Origin: Acidomonas methanolica | GTDB taxonomy: Bacteria; Pseudomonadota; Alphaproteobacteria; Acetobacterales; Acetobacteraceae | Direction: 5' to 3' | Assembly: GCF_004346035.1 (NCBI RefSeq) | Contig: NZ_SLZN01000002.1 | Coordinates: forward strand, 186,001 to 250,000 | Length of the DNA stretch: 64,000 nt | Part shown: in pieces, positions 56,114-64,000 of the stretch | Layout: every line of letters starts with the position of its first letter | Position numbering within the stretch: position 1 is the stretch's first letter | Translations under genes and position numbers: made by a program | The notes under the pieces: model-generated | Seen by the model: the letters and a program-made list of their open reading frames with translations, nothing else | Database searches by the model: none | Told to the model about the DNA's origin: nothing

Positions 56114-58126
56114 ATGACCAAAGACACCTCGTCGCCTTCGTCCGCCACTGAAACGAGCATCCCGACGATGGGACGATTCCCGGTTCTCGACCGGGTCAAT
56201 TATCCGGCCGACCTGCGCAATTTCTCTCCCGAGCAGCTCAACCAGCTTGCCGACGAGCTTCGGGCCGAGACCATCGACGCCGTCTCCACCACCGGCGGCC
56301 ATCTCGGCGCGTCGCTGGGCGTGATCGAACTCACCGTCGCCCTGCACGCCGTGTTCGACACGCCGGACGACCGCGTGATCTGGGATGTCGGCCACCAGGC
56401 CTATCCGCACAAGATCCTGACCGGCCGCCGCGACCGCATCCGCACCCTGCGCCAGCCCGGCGGCCTCTCCGGCTTCACCCGCCGGTCCGAGAGCCCCTAC
56501 GATCCCTTCGGCGCCGCCCATTCCTCGACCTCGATCTCCGCCGGGCTGGGCATGGCCACCGCCCATCATCTGCTGGCGAAGAAGAACCCCGCCTACAGGG
56601 AGCGCAACGTTGTCGCCGTGATCGGGGACGGGTCGATCTCCGCCGGCATGGCCTATGAGGCGATGAACAACGCGGGCGCGGCCGACGGCGCGGCCTCCCG
56701 CCTTATCGTGATCCTCAACGACAATGACATGTCCATCGCCCCGCCCGTCGGCGCGATGTCGAACTATCTTTCCAAGCTCATGTCGTCGCGCAAGTTCCTC
56801 GGCCTGCGCGATCTCGCGGGCAAGATGGTCAAGCATCTCCCCTCGCGGCTGGAGCGCACCGCCAAGCGCGCCGAGGAGCTGACGCGCGGCATCATCACCG
56901 GCGGCACGCTCTTCGAGGAGCTGGGCTTCTACTACATCGGCCCCGTGGACGGCCATGACATGAACCAGCTCGTGCCCATTCTGCGCAACCTGCGCGACGC
57001 CGAGACGCATGGTCCGATCCTCCTGCACGTCATCACGGAGAAGGGTCGCGGCTACAGACCCGCCGAATCGGCGGGAGACAAATATCACGCCGTGACGAAG
57101 TTCAACGTCGTGACGGGCGAGCAGAGCAAGGCTCCGGCCGGACCGCCGAGCTATACCGCCGTCTTCGCCAGGGAACTGGTCGCCCGCGCGGCGACGGACG
57201 AGAAGATCGTCGCGATCACCGCCGCGATGCCCTCCGGCACGGGGCTGGACAAGTTCGCGAAGACCTATCCCGACCGCTTCTTCGATGTCGGCATCGCGGA
57301 GCAGCATGCCGTCACGTTCGCGGCGGGCATGGCCACCGAGGGCTTCCGCCCCTTCTGCGCGATCTACTCGACCTTCCTGCAACGCGCCTATGACCAGGTC
57401 ATGCATGACGTGGCATTGCAGAACCTGCCGGTGCGCTTCGCCATCGACCGCGCCGGGCTCGTGGGCGCGGACGGGGCGACCCATGCCGGATCGTTCGATC
57501 TCAACTATCTCTGCTGCCTGCCGAACATGGTCGTCATGGCCCCGTCAGACGAGGCCGAGCTGACGCATATGACGGCCACCGCCGCCGCCCACGATTCCGG
57601 GCCGATCGCGTTCCGCTATCCGCGCGGCGCCGGCACGGGCCTCGCCCTGCCGGAACAGGGCGAGGTGCTGGAGATCGGGCGCGGACGCATTGTCCGCCAG
57701 CCCAACCGCAACGGCGGGGGCAAGGGCGGCATCGCCATCCTTTCCCTCGGCACGCGGCTCGGCGAGTCGCTCAAGGCGGCGGAGCAGCTTTCCGCGCAAG
57801 GCTTCGTCGTCACCGTCGCCGACGCCCGCTTCGCCAAGCCGATCGACACGGCGCTGGTCGAGCAGCTCGCCCGCCAGCATGATGTGCTGATCACCATCGA
57901 GGAAGGCGCCGTGGGCGGGTTCGGGGCGCAGGTCGTCCAGCATCTGGCGAATACCGGCCTGCTTGATCAGGTCAGGTTCCGTCCGATGGCGATGCCGGAT
58001 CTCTATATCGACCACAACACGCCGGATGCGCAGCACGAGCAGGCCGGGCTGACCGCCCGCCACATCGTCGCCACCGCCATGACGGCGCTGGGCGCCGGCT
58101 GCTCCGCCGCCCAGCAGACGGCCTGA
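56114..58126 (+). CDS. dxs: 1-Deoxy-D-xylulose-5-phosphate synthase
   Basis: The 670-residue thiamine-diphosphate enzyme has [16 protein letters not shown] with the cofactor motif, [14 protein letters not shown], and the C-terminal transketolase block [18 protein letters not shown]. It makes DXP from pyruvate and glyceraldehyde-3-phosphate, the first step of the MEP isoprenoid pathway and the source for the neighbouring ispA product. I chose ATG 56114, which follows the ispA stop by 4 bases. Cytoplasmic. Confidence 0.97.
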   Translation: MTKDTSSPSSATETSIPTMGRFPVLDRVNYPADLRNFSPEQLNQLADELRAETIDAVSTTGGHLGASLGVIELTVALHAVFDTPDDRVIWDVGHQAYPHKILTGRRDRIRTLRQPGGLSGFTRRSESPYDPFGAAHSSTSISAGLGMATAHHLLAKKNPAYRERNVVAVIGDGSISAGMAYEAMNNAGAADGAASRLIVILNDNDMSIAPPVGAMSNYLSKLMSSRKFLGLRDLAGKMVKHLPSRLERTAKRAEELTRGIITGGTLFEELGFYYIGPVDGHDMNQLVPILRNLRDAETHGPILLHVITEKGRGYRPAESAGDKYHAVTKFNVVTGEQSKAPAGPPSYTAVFARELVARAATDEKIVAITAAMPSGTGLDKFAKTYPDRFFDVGIAEQHAVTFAAGMATEGFRPFCAIYSTFLQRAYDQVMHDVALQNLPVRFAIDRAGLVGADGATHAGSFDLNYLCCLPNMVVMAPSDEAELTHMTATAAAHDSGPIAFRYPRGAGTGLALPEQGEVLEIGRGRIVRQPNRNGGGKGGIAILSLGTRLGESLKAAEQLSAQGFVVTVADARFAKPIDTALVEQLARQHDVLITIEEGAVGGFGAQVVQHLANTGLLDQVRFRPMAMPDLYIDHNTPDAQHEQAGLTARHIVATAMTALGAGCSAAQQTA

Positions 58127-58130
58127 CATC

Positions 58131-58916
58131 TTGACCAGACGCCGGGCGGACCAGCTGCTCGTGGATCGCGGCCTCGTCGAGAGCCGCGCCCGGGGGCAGG
58201 CGCTGATCCTCGCCGGACTCGCCTGGAGCGGGGACAGGCGCGTGGCCAAGGCGGGCGACATGCTTGCCGAGGACGCGCCGCTCGCGCTCAAGGGGCAGGA
58301 TCATCCGTGGGTCTCGCGCGGCGGCCTGAAGCTGGATCACGCGATCCGGCATTTCGGCCTCGACGCGACGGGCCGGACCTGCATCGATGTCGGCGCATCC
58401 ACCGGCGGTTTCACGGATGTCCTGCTGACGCATGGCGCGGCAAAGGTCTTTGCCGTCGATGTCGGCCACGGCCAGCTGGCGTGGAAGCTGCGTTCCGACC
58501 CGCGCGTCGTGGTCATGGAGAAAACCAACGCCCGCGCGCTTTCGGCTGACCAGATCGCCGAACCCGTGCAGTGCGTGGTTTGCGATGCGAGTTTCATCGG
58601 GCTGCGCACGGTGCTGCCCGCCGCGCTCGGCCTCTGCGCGCCGGACGCCTGGGCCGTGGCGTTGATCAAGCCGCAATTCGAGGCCGGACGCGCGGAAATC
58701 GGCTCGAAAGGCGTGGTGCGCGACCCCGCCGTTCATGAGCGTGTCTGCGCGGAGATCGAAAGCTGGTGGCGCGCCCTGCCGGATTGGCAGGTGCTCGGCG
58801 TGGAAAAGAGCCCCATCACAGGGCCGGAAGGCAATCTTGAATTCCTGATCGCCGCGCGTCATGTTGTTCGACGCAAATCGGACAAGGAGGACGTCACGTC
58901 ATGTCCAGAGCCGTAA
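58131..58916 (+). CDS. tlyA: TlyA-family rRNA 2'-O-methyltransferase
   Basis: The 261-residue protein has an N-terminal S4 domain (RRRADQLLVDRGLVESRARG) followed by an FtsJ-type methyltransferase (CIDVGASTGGFTDVLL, VFAVDVGHGQLAW, VALIKPQFE). TlyA methylates cytidine ribose in 16S and 23S rRNA in mycobacteria and affects capreomycin sensitivity. The start is a TTG at 58131, 4 bp after dxs, with no in-frame ATG before the S4 domain; the weak start may rely on coupling with dxs. The MDR gene begins inside its 3' end (16-bp overlap). Confidence 0.93.
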   Translation: MTRRRADQLLVDRGLVESRARGQALILAGLAWSGDRRVAKAGDMLAEDAPLALKGQDHPWVSRGGLKLDHAIRHFGLDATGRTCIDVGASTGGFTDVLLTHGAAKVFAVDVGHGQLAWKLRSDPRVVVMEKTNARALSADQIAEPVQCVVCDASFIGLRTVLPAALGLCAPDAWAVALIKPQFEAGRAEIGSKGVVRDPAVHERVCAEIESWWRALPDWQVLGVEKSPITGPEGNLEFLIAARHVVRRKSDKEDVTSCPEP

Positions 58917-59908
58917 TCGTCGCTCCTGGAGGCGGCTTCGACAAGGTGAGCATGGGCGAGCGCGCCGCCCCCGCGCCGGGACCGAGCGAGATCATGGTGC
59001 GTCTGCATGGGTGCTCGCTGAATTATCACGATTATGTCGTCGTCAGCGGCGCATGGGGGCCGAAAGAACCGCGCATTCCCATGGCGGATGGCGCGGGCGA
59101 GGTCGTGGCGGTCGGCGACGGCGTGACGGAATTCGCCGTGGGCGACACCGTGGTCAGCACCTTCTTCCCCGGCTGGCTGGACGGCGCGGCCCAGGTCTTC
59201 GCGTTCGGCACCGTGCCGGGCGACGGCGTGGACGGCTATGCGCGCGAGGAGGTCACGGCCGCGGCGACGTCCTTCACCCATGCGCCGGAAGGCTGGTCCG
59301 CCGTCGAGGCCGCGACCCTGCCGACAGCCGCCGTCACCGCATGGCGTGCGCTGTTCCGCGACGACCATGTGAAGCCGGGCGACACGGTGCTGATCCAGGG
59401 CACGGGCGGCGTCTCCATCTTCGCGCTGCAATTCGCGAAGATGGCGGGCGCCACGGTGATCGCGACCTCGTCGAGCGACGAGAAGCTGGCGCGGCTGAAG
59501 GCGCTCGGCGCGGACCATCTCATCAACTACCGTCAGGACGCCGAATGGGGCCGCACGGCGCGCCGCCTCACCGACGGCAAAGGCGTGGACCACGTGGTGG
59601 AGGTCGGCGGCGCGGGCACGCTCCCCCAGTCGATGACCGCGCTGCGCGTGGCGGGTCACATCTCGCTGATCGGCATTCTCAGCGGCATTGCCGGCCAGAT
59701 CGACCTGATGCCTGTTCTCGCCAAGCAGATCCGTATTCAGGGCGTCCTGGTCGGCAGCCGCGCGATGCAGCAGGAGATGATCCGGGCCATCGACGCGCAC
59801 GGCATGCGCCCGGTCATCGACCGGATCTTCCCGCTGGACGGACTCGTGGACGCCTTCCGCCATCAGGAGAGCAATACGCATTTCGGCAAGATCTGCCTCT
59901 CTTTCTGA
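58901..59908 (+). CDS. Zinc-independent medium-chain dehydrogenase/reductase
   Basis: The 335-residue protein is a quinone-oxidoreductase-like MDR enzyme: GCSLNYHDYVVVSGAWG at the N-terminus, IPMADGAGEVVAVGDGV, and VLIQGTGGVSIFALQFAKMA as the NADPH-binding fold. The catalytic zinc ligands of alcohol dehydrogenases are absent. It should reduce quinones, enones or aldehydes with NAD(P)H; the substrate is unknown. It overlaps tlyA and comes before rlmN by 56 bp, so it appears inserted in a housekeeping run. Confidence 0.92.
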   Translation: MSRAVIVAPGGGFDKVSMGERAAPAPGPSEIMVRLHGCSLNYHDYVVVSGAWGPKEPRIPMADGAGEVVAVGDGVTEFAVGDTVVSTFFPGWLDGAAQVFAFGTVPGDGVDGYAREEVTAAATSFTHAPEGWSAVEAATLPTAAVTAWRALFRDDHVKPGDTVLIQGTGGVSIFALQFAKMAGATVIATSSSDEKLARLKALGADHLINYRQDAEWGRTARRLTDGKGVDHVVEVGGAGTLPQSMTALRVAGHISLIGILSGIAGQIDLMPVLAKQIRIQGVLVGSRAMQQEMIRAIDAHGMRPVIDRIFPLDGLVDAFRHQESNTHFGKICLSF

Positions 59909-59963
59909 GGCGGGCCTGCCGAAGCGCGCGATTTCCCTTGCTTCCTGCGGGCCGCCTCATGCT

Positions 59964-61190
59964 ATGCGTCCGGCCGCCATGCATGCCGACATCCTCCCCG
60001 CGATCCGCAGCCCCTCCGACCTCGCCGCCGACATGAATGCGGCGGAGCGGGAGCGCATCCGCGCCAAGGCCGCGCTCTTCGCGCCGCCGCCCGCCCAGTT
60101 GGCCGACGGCCGGCGGGATCTCGTCGGCCTTTCGCGGGAGGAACTGGTCGCTGAGCTGGACGCGATCGGCGAGAAGCCATTCCGCGCCAAGCAGCTCTGG
60201 CACTGGATCTACCATCAGGGCGCCACCGATTTCGCGCGCATGAGCAGCATCGCCCGACCCCTTCAGGAGAAGCTGGCCGAGCGCTTCGTCATCGGCCGCC
60301 CCGAGACCGCGACGGCCCAGACCTCCTCCGACGACACGCGGAAATGGCTCTTCCGCTTTCGCGACGGGCAGGAGGCGGAAACGGTGTATATCCCCGACCG
60401 CCGGGAGGATCGCGGCGCGGTCTGCATCTCCTCGCAGGTCGGCTGCACGCTCTCCTGCACCTTTTGCCACACCGGCACGCAGAGGCTGGTCCGCAATCTC
60501 GGCGCGGCCGAGATCGTCGGCCAGTTCATGGCGGCGCGCGACTCCTACGGCGAATGGCCGAGCCCCAAGGGCGAGACGCCGCGCCTGCTTTCGACCATCG
60601 TGCTGATGGGCATGGGCGAGCCGCTCTATAATTACGACAACGTCGCCAAGGCCATGAGGATCGTCATGGACGGCGAGGGCATCGCCCTCTCCCGGCGGCG
60701 CATCACGCTCTCGACCTCCGGCGTCGTGCCGATGATGGACCGCTGCGGCGAGGAGTTGGGGATCAACCTCGCCGTCTCGCTGCATGCCGTGCGGAACGAC
60801 CTGCGCGACGAGATCGTGCCGCTGAACCGCAAATACCCGATCGAGGCCGTCCTCGACGCCTGCCGCCGCTATCCGTCGGCCTCCAACGCGCGACGCATCA
60901 CGTTCGAATACATCATGCTGCGCGGCGTGAACGACAGCGAGGCCGAGGCGCGCGAGCTGGTGCGCCTGATCCGCGGGCTCCCCGCCAAGGTGAATCTCAT
61001 CCCCTTCAACCCGTGGCCCGGCTCCAGCTTCAAGCCCTCGACGAAGGAACAACTGGCGAAATTCGCCGCCATCGTCATGGATGCCGGCTTCGCCTCCCCC
61101 ATCCGGATGCCGCGCGGCCGGGACATCCTCGCCGCCTGCGGCCAGCTCAAGACCGCCAGCGAACGCCTGAGCGCCGGAGTGAAGTCCTGA
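59964..61190 (+). CDS. rlmN: Dual-specificity RNA methyltransferase RlmN
   Basis: The protein (408 residues from this ATG) is a radical-SAM enzyme with CTLSCTFC (C161, C165, C168) binding the 4Fe-4S cluster, a C154 upstream, and the C-terminal methyl-carrying cysteine C392 in AACGQL. It methylates C2 of A2503 in 23S rRNA and A37 of certain tRNAs. The block [15 protein letters not shown] is typical. ATG 59979 is an alternative start that removes five residues. It is the last gene before argG. Confidence 0.96.
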   Translation: MRPAAMHADILPAIRSPSDLAADMNAAERERIRAKAALFAPPPAQLADGRRDLVGLSREELVAELDAIGEKPFRAKQLWHWIYHQGATDFARMSSIARPLQEKLAERFVIGRPETATAQTSSDDTRKWLFRFRDGQEAETVYIPDRREDRGAVCISSQVGCTLSCTFCHTGTQRLVRNLGAAEIVGQFMAARDSYGEWPSPKGETPRLLSTIVLMGMGEPLYNYDNVAKAMRIVMDGEGIALSRRRITLSTSGVVPMMDRCGEELGINLAVSLHAVRNDLRDEIVPLNRKYPIEAVLDACRRYPSASNARRITFEYIMLRGVNDSEAEARELVRLIRGLPAKVNLIPFNPWPGSSFKPSTKEQLAKFAAIVMDAGFASPIRMPRGRDILAACGQLKTASERLSAGVKS

Positions 61191-61344
61191 AGGCGATCCC
61201 CGGACGACGGGGCTGAAACACTGTTCGTCCGATCCCGGGAATGCTAGTGTCCCGCCGCCGCGGTCCGCGAATGGATTCCGGAGAGAAACAGTCTCCAATA
61301 CGTTGATTTATCTACTATTCCGAAACGAAGAGGATTTCGTCAGA

Positions 61345-62586
61345 ATGAGCGCTCCGGACGCCAGGAAAGACATCAGGAAAGTCGTTCTCGCCTATTCCGG
61401 CGGTCTGGATACCTCGGTCATCCTCAAATGGCTGCAAACCCGCTACGGCTGCGAGGTCGTCACCTTCACCGCCGATCTCGGACAGGGCGAGGAACTGGAG
61501 CCCGCCCGCCGGAAGGCCGAGATGTTCGGCGTGAAGGAAATCTTCATCGAGGATCTGCGCGAGACCTTCGTGAAGGATTTCGTCTTCCCGATGTTCCGCG
61601 CCAATGCCCTCTATGAGGGCCAGTATCTCCTCGGCACCTCCATCGCCCGCCCGCTGATCGCCCAGCGCCAGATCGAAATCGCCGAAGCGGTCGGCGCGGA
61701 CGCCGTCTGCCATGGCGCGACCGGCAAGGGGAACGATCAGGTCCGTTTCGAACTCGCCTATTATGCGCTGAAGCCGGATGTGAAGGTCATCGCCCCCTGG
61801 CGCGAATGGGATCTGACCTCCCGCACCAAGCTGCTCGCCTTCGCCGAGGAGCACCAGATTCCCATCGCCAAGGACAAGCGCGGCGAAGCGCCCTTCTCGG
61901 TGGACGCGAACCTGCTGCACTCCTCCTCCGAGGGCAAATTGCTGGAAGACCCGGCCCTGCCGCCCGACGAGATCGTCTTCCAGCGCACGATCTCGCCCGA
62001 GACCGCGCCCGACACGCCGACGGAAATCACGATCGACTTCCTGCATGGCGATCCGGTGGCGCTGAACGGCGAGACGCTCTCCCCGGCGGAACTGCTCACC
62101 CGCCTCAACAGGCTGGGCCGCGACAACGGCATCGGGCGTCTCGATCTCGTCGAGAACCGCTTCGTCGGCATGAAGTCGCGCGGCGTGTACGAGACGCCGG
62201 GCGGCACCATCCTTCTCGCCGCGCACCGCAACATGGAATCCATCACGCTTGACCGCGAGGCGGGACATCTCAAGGACAGCCTGATGCCGCGCTATGCGGA
62301 GCTGATCTATAACGGGTTCTGGTTCTCGCCCGAACGCCGGATGTTGCAGGCGCTCATCGACACGAGCCAGCACTCGGTCACGGGCCGCGTGCGGCTGAAG
62401 CTCTACAAGGGCAACATCATCGTTCAGGGCCGCGAGAGCCCCAACAGCCTCTACGACACCCGCGTCGTCACCTTCGAGGAGGACGAGGGCGCGTACAACC
62501 AGCAGGACGCGCAGGGCTTCATCAAGCTCAACGCGCTGCGCCTGCGCCTCGGCGCGCAGATCGGGCGTCGTGGCGGCGCGCTCTGA
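61345..62586 (+). CDS. argG: Argininosuccinate synthase
   Basis: The 413-residue enzyme has the PP-loop [15 protein letters not shown] near the N-terminus, [16 protein letters not shown] and the C-terminal block [14 protein letters not shown]. It joins citrulline and aspartate with ATP, the seventh step of arginine synthesis. I chose ATG 61345 with GAGG upstream; the frame extends to 61303 without homology. A terminator follows, so it is a single-gene unit. Confidence 0.97.
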   Translation: MSAPDARKDIRKVVLAYSGGLDTSVILKWLQTRYGCEVVTFTADLGQGEELEPARRKAEMFGVKEIFIEDLRETFVKDFVFPMFRANALYEGQYLLGTSIARPLIAQRQIEIAEAVGADAVCHGATGKGNDQVRFELAYYALKPDVKVIAPWREWDLTSRTKLLAFAEEHQIPIAKDKRGEAPFSVDANLLHSSSEGKLLEDPALPPDEIVFQRTISPETAPDTPTEITIDFLHGDPVALNGETLSPAELLTRLNRLGRDNGIGRLDLVENRFVGMKSRGVYETPGGTILLAAHRNMESITLDREAGHLKDSLMPRYAELIYNGFWFSPERRMLQALIDTSQHSVTGRVRLKLYKGNIIVQGRESPNSLYDTRVVTFEEDEGAYNQQDAQGFIKLNALRLRLGAQIGRRGGAL

Positions 62587-62612
62587 AAAACGACATTCGG
62601 AGGAAGCGGAAC

Positions 62613-62647
62613 ACGTGATGGAGCGTTGAATTCCCATCACGTTTTTC
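62613..62647 (+). terminator. Rho-independent terminator of argG
   Basis: A 9-bp stem ACGTGATGG/CCATCACGT encloses a 12-base loop and is followed by TTTTC. It lies 27 bp after the argG stop. Confidence 0.8.
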
Positions 62648-62677
62648 ATTCGAGACCAGCACGGATGATTTCTTACC

Positions 62678-63172
62678 ATGTCGCATATTTCGACCTTCGC
62701 CAGACGACTCCTTTCCGGCGTCGCGCTGGCTGCCCTCGTGGCATGCTCCTCCGGTCCCAAGCCGGAGCCGGAACTCACTCCCGCCCAGTTCATGGCCAAG
62801 GTCCGCGCCGAACCCGGCGTCGTCACCCTGCCGGACGGTCTGGCCTACAAGGTGCTGAAATCGGGCCCCAAGGACGGCGATTCGCCGCATAAGGGCCAGA
62901 TGATGATGCTGATCTACGAAGGTCGCCTGCCGGACGGCGCGATCTTCGACAGTTCCGACCAGCACGGCAACGGCGCCTACATGCAGATGCCGCTGGACGG
63001 CCTCGTGAAAGGCTGGATGGAGGCGCTGCCCATGATGCACGTGGGAGATACATGGATGCTCTACGTGCCGCCCCAGCTCGGTTACGGCAAGCGCTCCATG
63101 GGCATCATCCCGCCCGACAGCCCTCTCGTCTTCAAGATTCAGCTTCTGGGAGTCGGCGGCGAGGAGCAGTGA
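62678..63172 (+). CDS. FKBP-type peptidyl-prolyl isomerase lipoprotein
   Basis: The 164-residue protein has a lipoprotein signal with lipobox LVAC (C23) and an FKBP domain (about residues 65-160) with LIYEGRLPDGAIFDSS, WMEALPMMHVGDTW and YVPPQLGYG. It should help proline isomerisation of periplasmic or outer-membrane proteins, being lipid-anchored. The family's FKBP-C motifs are all present; the N-terminal Fkpa-like dimer domain is very short. It follows the argG terminator and comes before the cytochrome gene. Confidence 0.93.
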   Translation: MSHISTFARRLLSGVALAALVACSSGPKPEPELTPAQFMAKVRAEPGVVTLPDGLAYKVLKSGPKDGDSPHKGQMMMLIYEGRLPDGAIFDSSDQHGNGAYMQMPLDGLVKGWMEALPMMHVGDTWMLYVPPQLGYGKRSMGIIPPDSPLVFKIQLLGVGGEEQ

Positions 63173-63233
63173 CGCCGCAAGGCGCGCTGCGGCCGCCTTG
63201 CGCGACGCCCCATCGCCGTGCCAGCCTCGCGCG

Positions 63234-63725
63234 ATGCGCCTGCCTTCCCTCGACCGTTCCCTGCGCCTGCCTCTGCTGCTTGCGCTGATCATGGTGGGAG
63301 GCGTTCTCACCTGGCGGCTGGAGAAAAATCGCGACGTGGGTCTGCGGCTCTATGAGGAGGAATGCAGCATCTGCCATCACGGCGGAAGCGGGCAGGCCGC
63401 CGAGACGCCGCCGATCTTCGACCGGCTGAACGTCATCGCCGCCACGCCCGAGGGCAGGATCTATCTAACCGATGTGCTGCTGAACGGGCTGAGCGGCAAG
63501 ATCATGGCCGCGGGCAAACCCTTCGACTGGTCGATGCCGAATTTCCGCCGCCTGAGCGATGCGGAACTGGCCGCCATTCTGAACTGGGTCGCGGCCCAGA
63601 CCTCTTCAGAACCCCAGCCGCATTTCACCGCACAGGATTTCGCGGCGCGCCGGACGCCGGTGCGCTCCTCCGAACTGGTCCATGCCGAGCGCGCGACGCT
63701 CGACACGGCTCATCCGCTTCCCTGA
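63234..63725 (+). CDS. Membrane-anchored mono-haem cytochrome c
   Basis: The 163-residue protein has one N-terminal hydrophobic helix (about residues 11-27), which may stay as an anchor, and a haem-binding site CSICHH (C44, C47, H48). The methionine ligand is probably in WSMPNFRRLSDAELAAI. It is a small periplasmic electron carrier of the cytochrome c class I type; the partner is unknown, but acetic acid bacteria have several periplasmic dehydrogenases. ATG 63234 gives the membrane anchor; the frame is open to 63198. Confidence 0.9.
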   Translation: MRLPSLDRSLRLPLLLALIMVGGVLTWRLEKNRDVGLRLYEEECSICHHGGSGQAAETPPIFDRLNVIAATPEGRIYLTDVLLNGLSGKIMAAGKPFDWSMPNFRRLSDAELAAILNWVAAQTSSEPQPHFTAQDFAARRTPVRSSELVHAERATLDTAHPLP

Positions 63726-63764
63726 GGCGCAGGCGAGGGGGAGAGCAATCCCCCTCGCCGTCTT

Positions 63765-64000
63765 TCACGCCTGCTCGACCTTATGGCCGTCGATCACCAG
63801 CCCGCCATCATCGGCCGTGATCTTCACCGTCTGCCCGTCATGGATCGAACCGTCCAGCAGGAGCCCGGCCAGCGGGTTCTGGAGGTTCCGCTGGATCACC
63901 CGCTTGAGCGGACGCGCGCCATAGACGGGATCGTACCCTTCCTGCGCGAGCCAGTGGATCGCCGCCGCGTCCAGATCCATGGCCACCTTCCGGTCCTCCA
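63765..64000 (-). CDS. clpB: ATP-dependent chaperone ClpB (C-terminal part)
   Basis: Only the last 78 residues are in the window; the gene runs off the right edge. The block YDPVYGARPLKRVIQRNLQN is the sensor-2 region of the D2 ATPase of ClpB-type disaggregases, and NPLAGLLLDGSIHDGQTV follows. ClpB works with DnaK to rescue aggregates. It is convergent with the cytochrome gene, 39 bp apart. Confidence 0.95.
   Translation of the reverse strand, partial: EDRKVAMDLDAAAIHWLAQEGYDPVYGARPLKRVIQRNLQNPLAGLLLDGSIHDGQTVKITADDGGLVIDGHKVEQA

Noticed and set aside
55379-57484. A 701-codon minus-strand frame across ispA and dxs
   Set aside because: It spans two genuine plus-strand genes and turns into an Arg/Pro-rich stretch typical of an artefact.

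Overview
The window is about 64 kb of GC-rich chromosome, with the coding and gene-order habits of an alphaproteobacterium. It most probably comes from the acetic-acid-bacterium family Acetobacteraceae. The evidence is a class I lysyl-tRNA synthetase, a tolC-popZ-valS block, an xseB-ispA-dxs-tlyA block, a SUV3-like helicase, groESL behind a CIRCE operator, and a cytochrome o ubiquinol oxidase operon (cyoABCD). The family-level placement is inference; no rRNA gene or species marker is present. Most of the window is core genome with tightly packed, often overlapping genes. I found no prophage, insertion sequence, CRISPR array, toxin-antitoxin pair or obvious island.

Layout: 1-3.0 kb is a reductive pyrimidine-degradation operon (preT, entering from the left edge, preA, and an M20 carbamoyl-amino-acid hydrolase). 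3.0-7.0 kb holds a DUF2252 protein coupled to msrA and a secreted CocE-type hydrolase. 7.2-13.8 kb has ilvD, then on the minus strand tolC-popZ-valS. A tRNA-Cys lies at 13.9 kb, followed by the minus-strand pair ndk-DUF2142. 16.0-20.0 kb carries an ABC-F ATPase, an AI-2E-family permease and a MerR regulator. 20.0-24.8 kb is a surface-polysaccharide locus: a CapD-type dehydratase, a DegT aminotransferase and a small membrane protein, divergent from a WecA-type initiating transferase. 24.9-30.5 kb has a MarR regulator with a histone-like tail, an M17 aminopeptidase, the SUV3-like helicase, an S4 protein and ferredoxin fdxA.

30.6-34.5 kb is cyoABCD on the minus strand, preceded by a 0.6-kb non-coding region. 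35.1-37.9 kb has a Bax inhibitor-1 homologue, a ThpR-like protein, a uracil-DNA glycosylase-like protein and a MarC protein. 37.9-41.7 kb pairs lysK with an MprF-like gene. 41.8-46.3 kb has a DinG/XPD-type helicase and an exported amidase. 46.4-48.5 kb is groESL with its promoter and CIRCE. 48.7-54.7 kb has a dienelactone hydrolase, MTA phosphorylase, hemF, a Tat-exported binding-protein-like gene, Smr, ROK and TusA proteins. 54.9-61.2 kb is the isoprenoid/RNA-modification run (xseB, ispA, dxs, tlyA, an MDR reductase, rlmN). The window ends with argG, an FKBP lipoprotein, a small cytochrome c and the C-terminus of clpB.

The observations most worth a second look are small departures inside familiar genes. 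The ThpR-like protein has Arg where the second catalytic His is expected. The MprF-like protein next to lysK has a shortened synthase domain. A 4 x 12-bp lysine-coding tandem repeat sits inside the CocE hydrolase. The MarR protein carries an Ala/Lys/Pro-rich tail. A substrate-binding-like protein next to hemF has no visible transporter. I did not find a complete, clearly undescribed multi-gene system.
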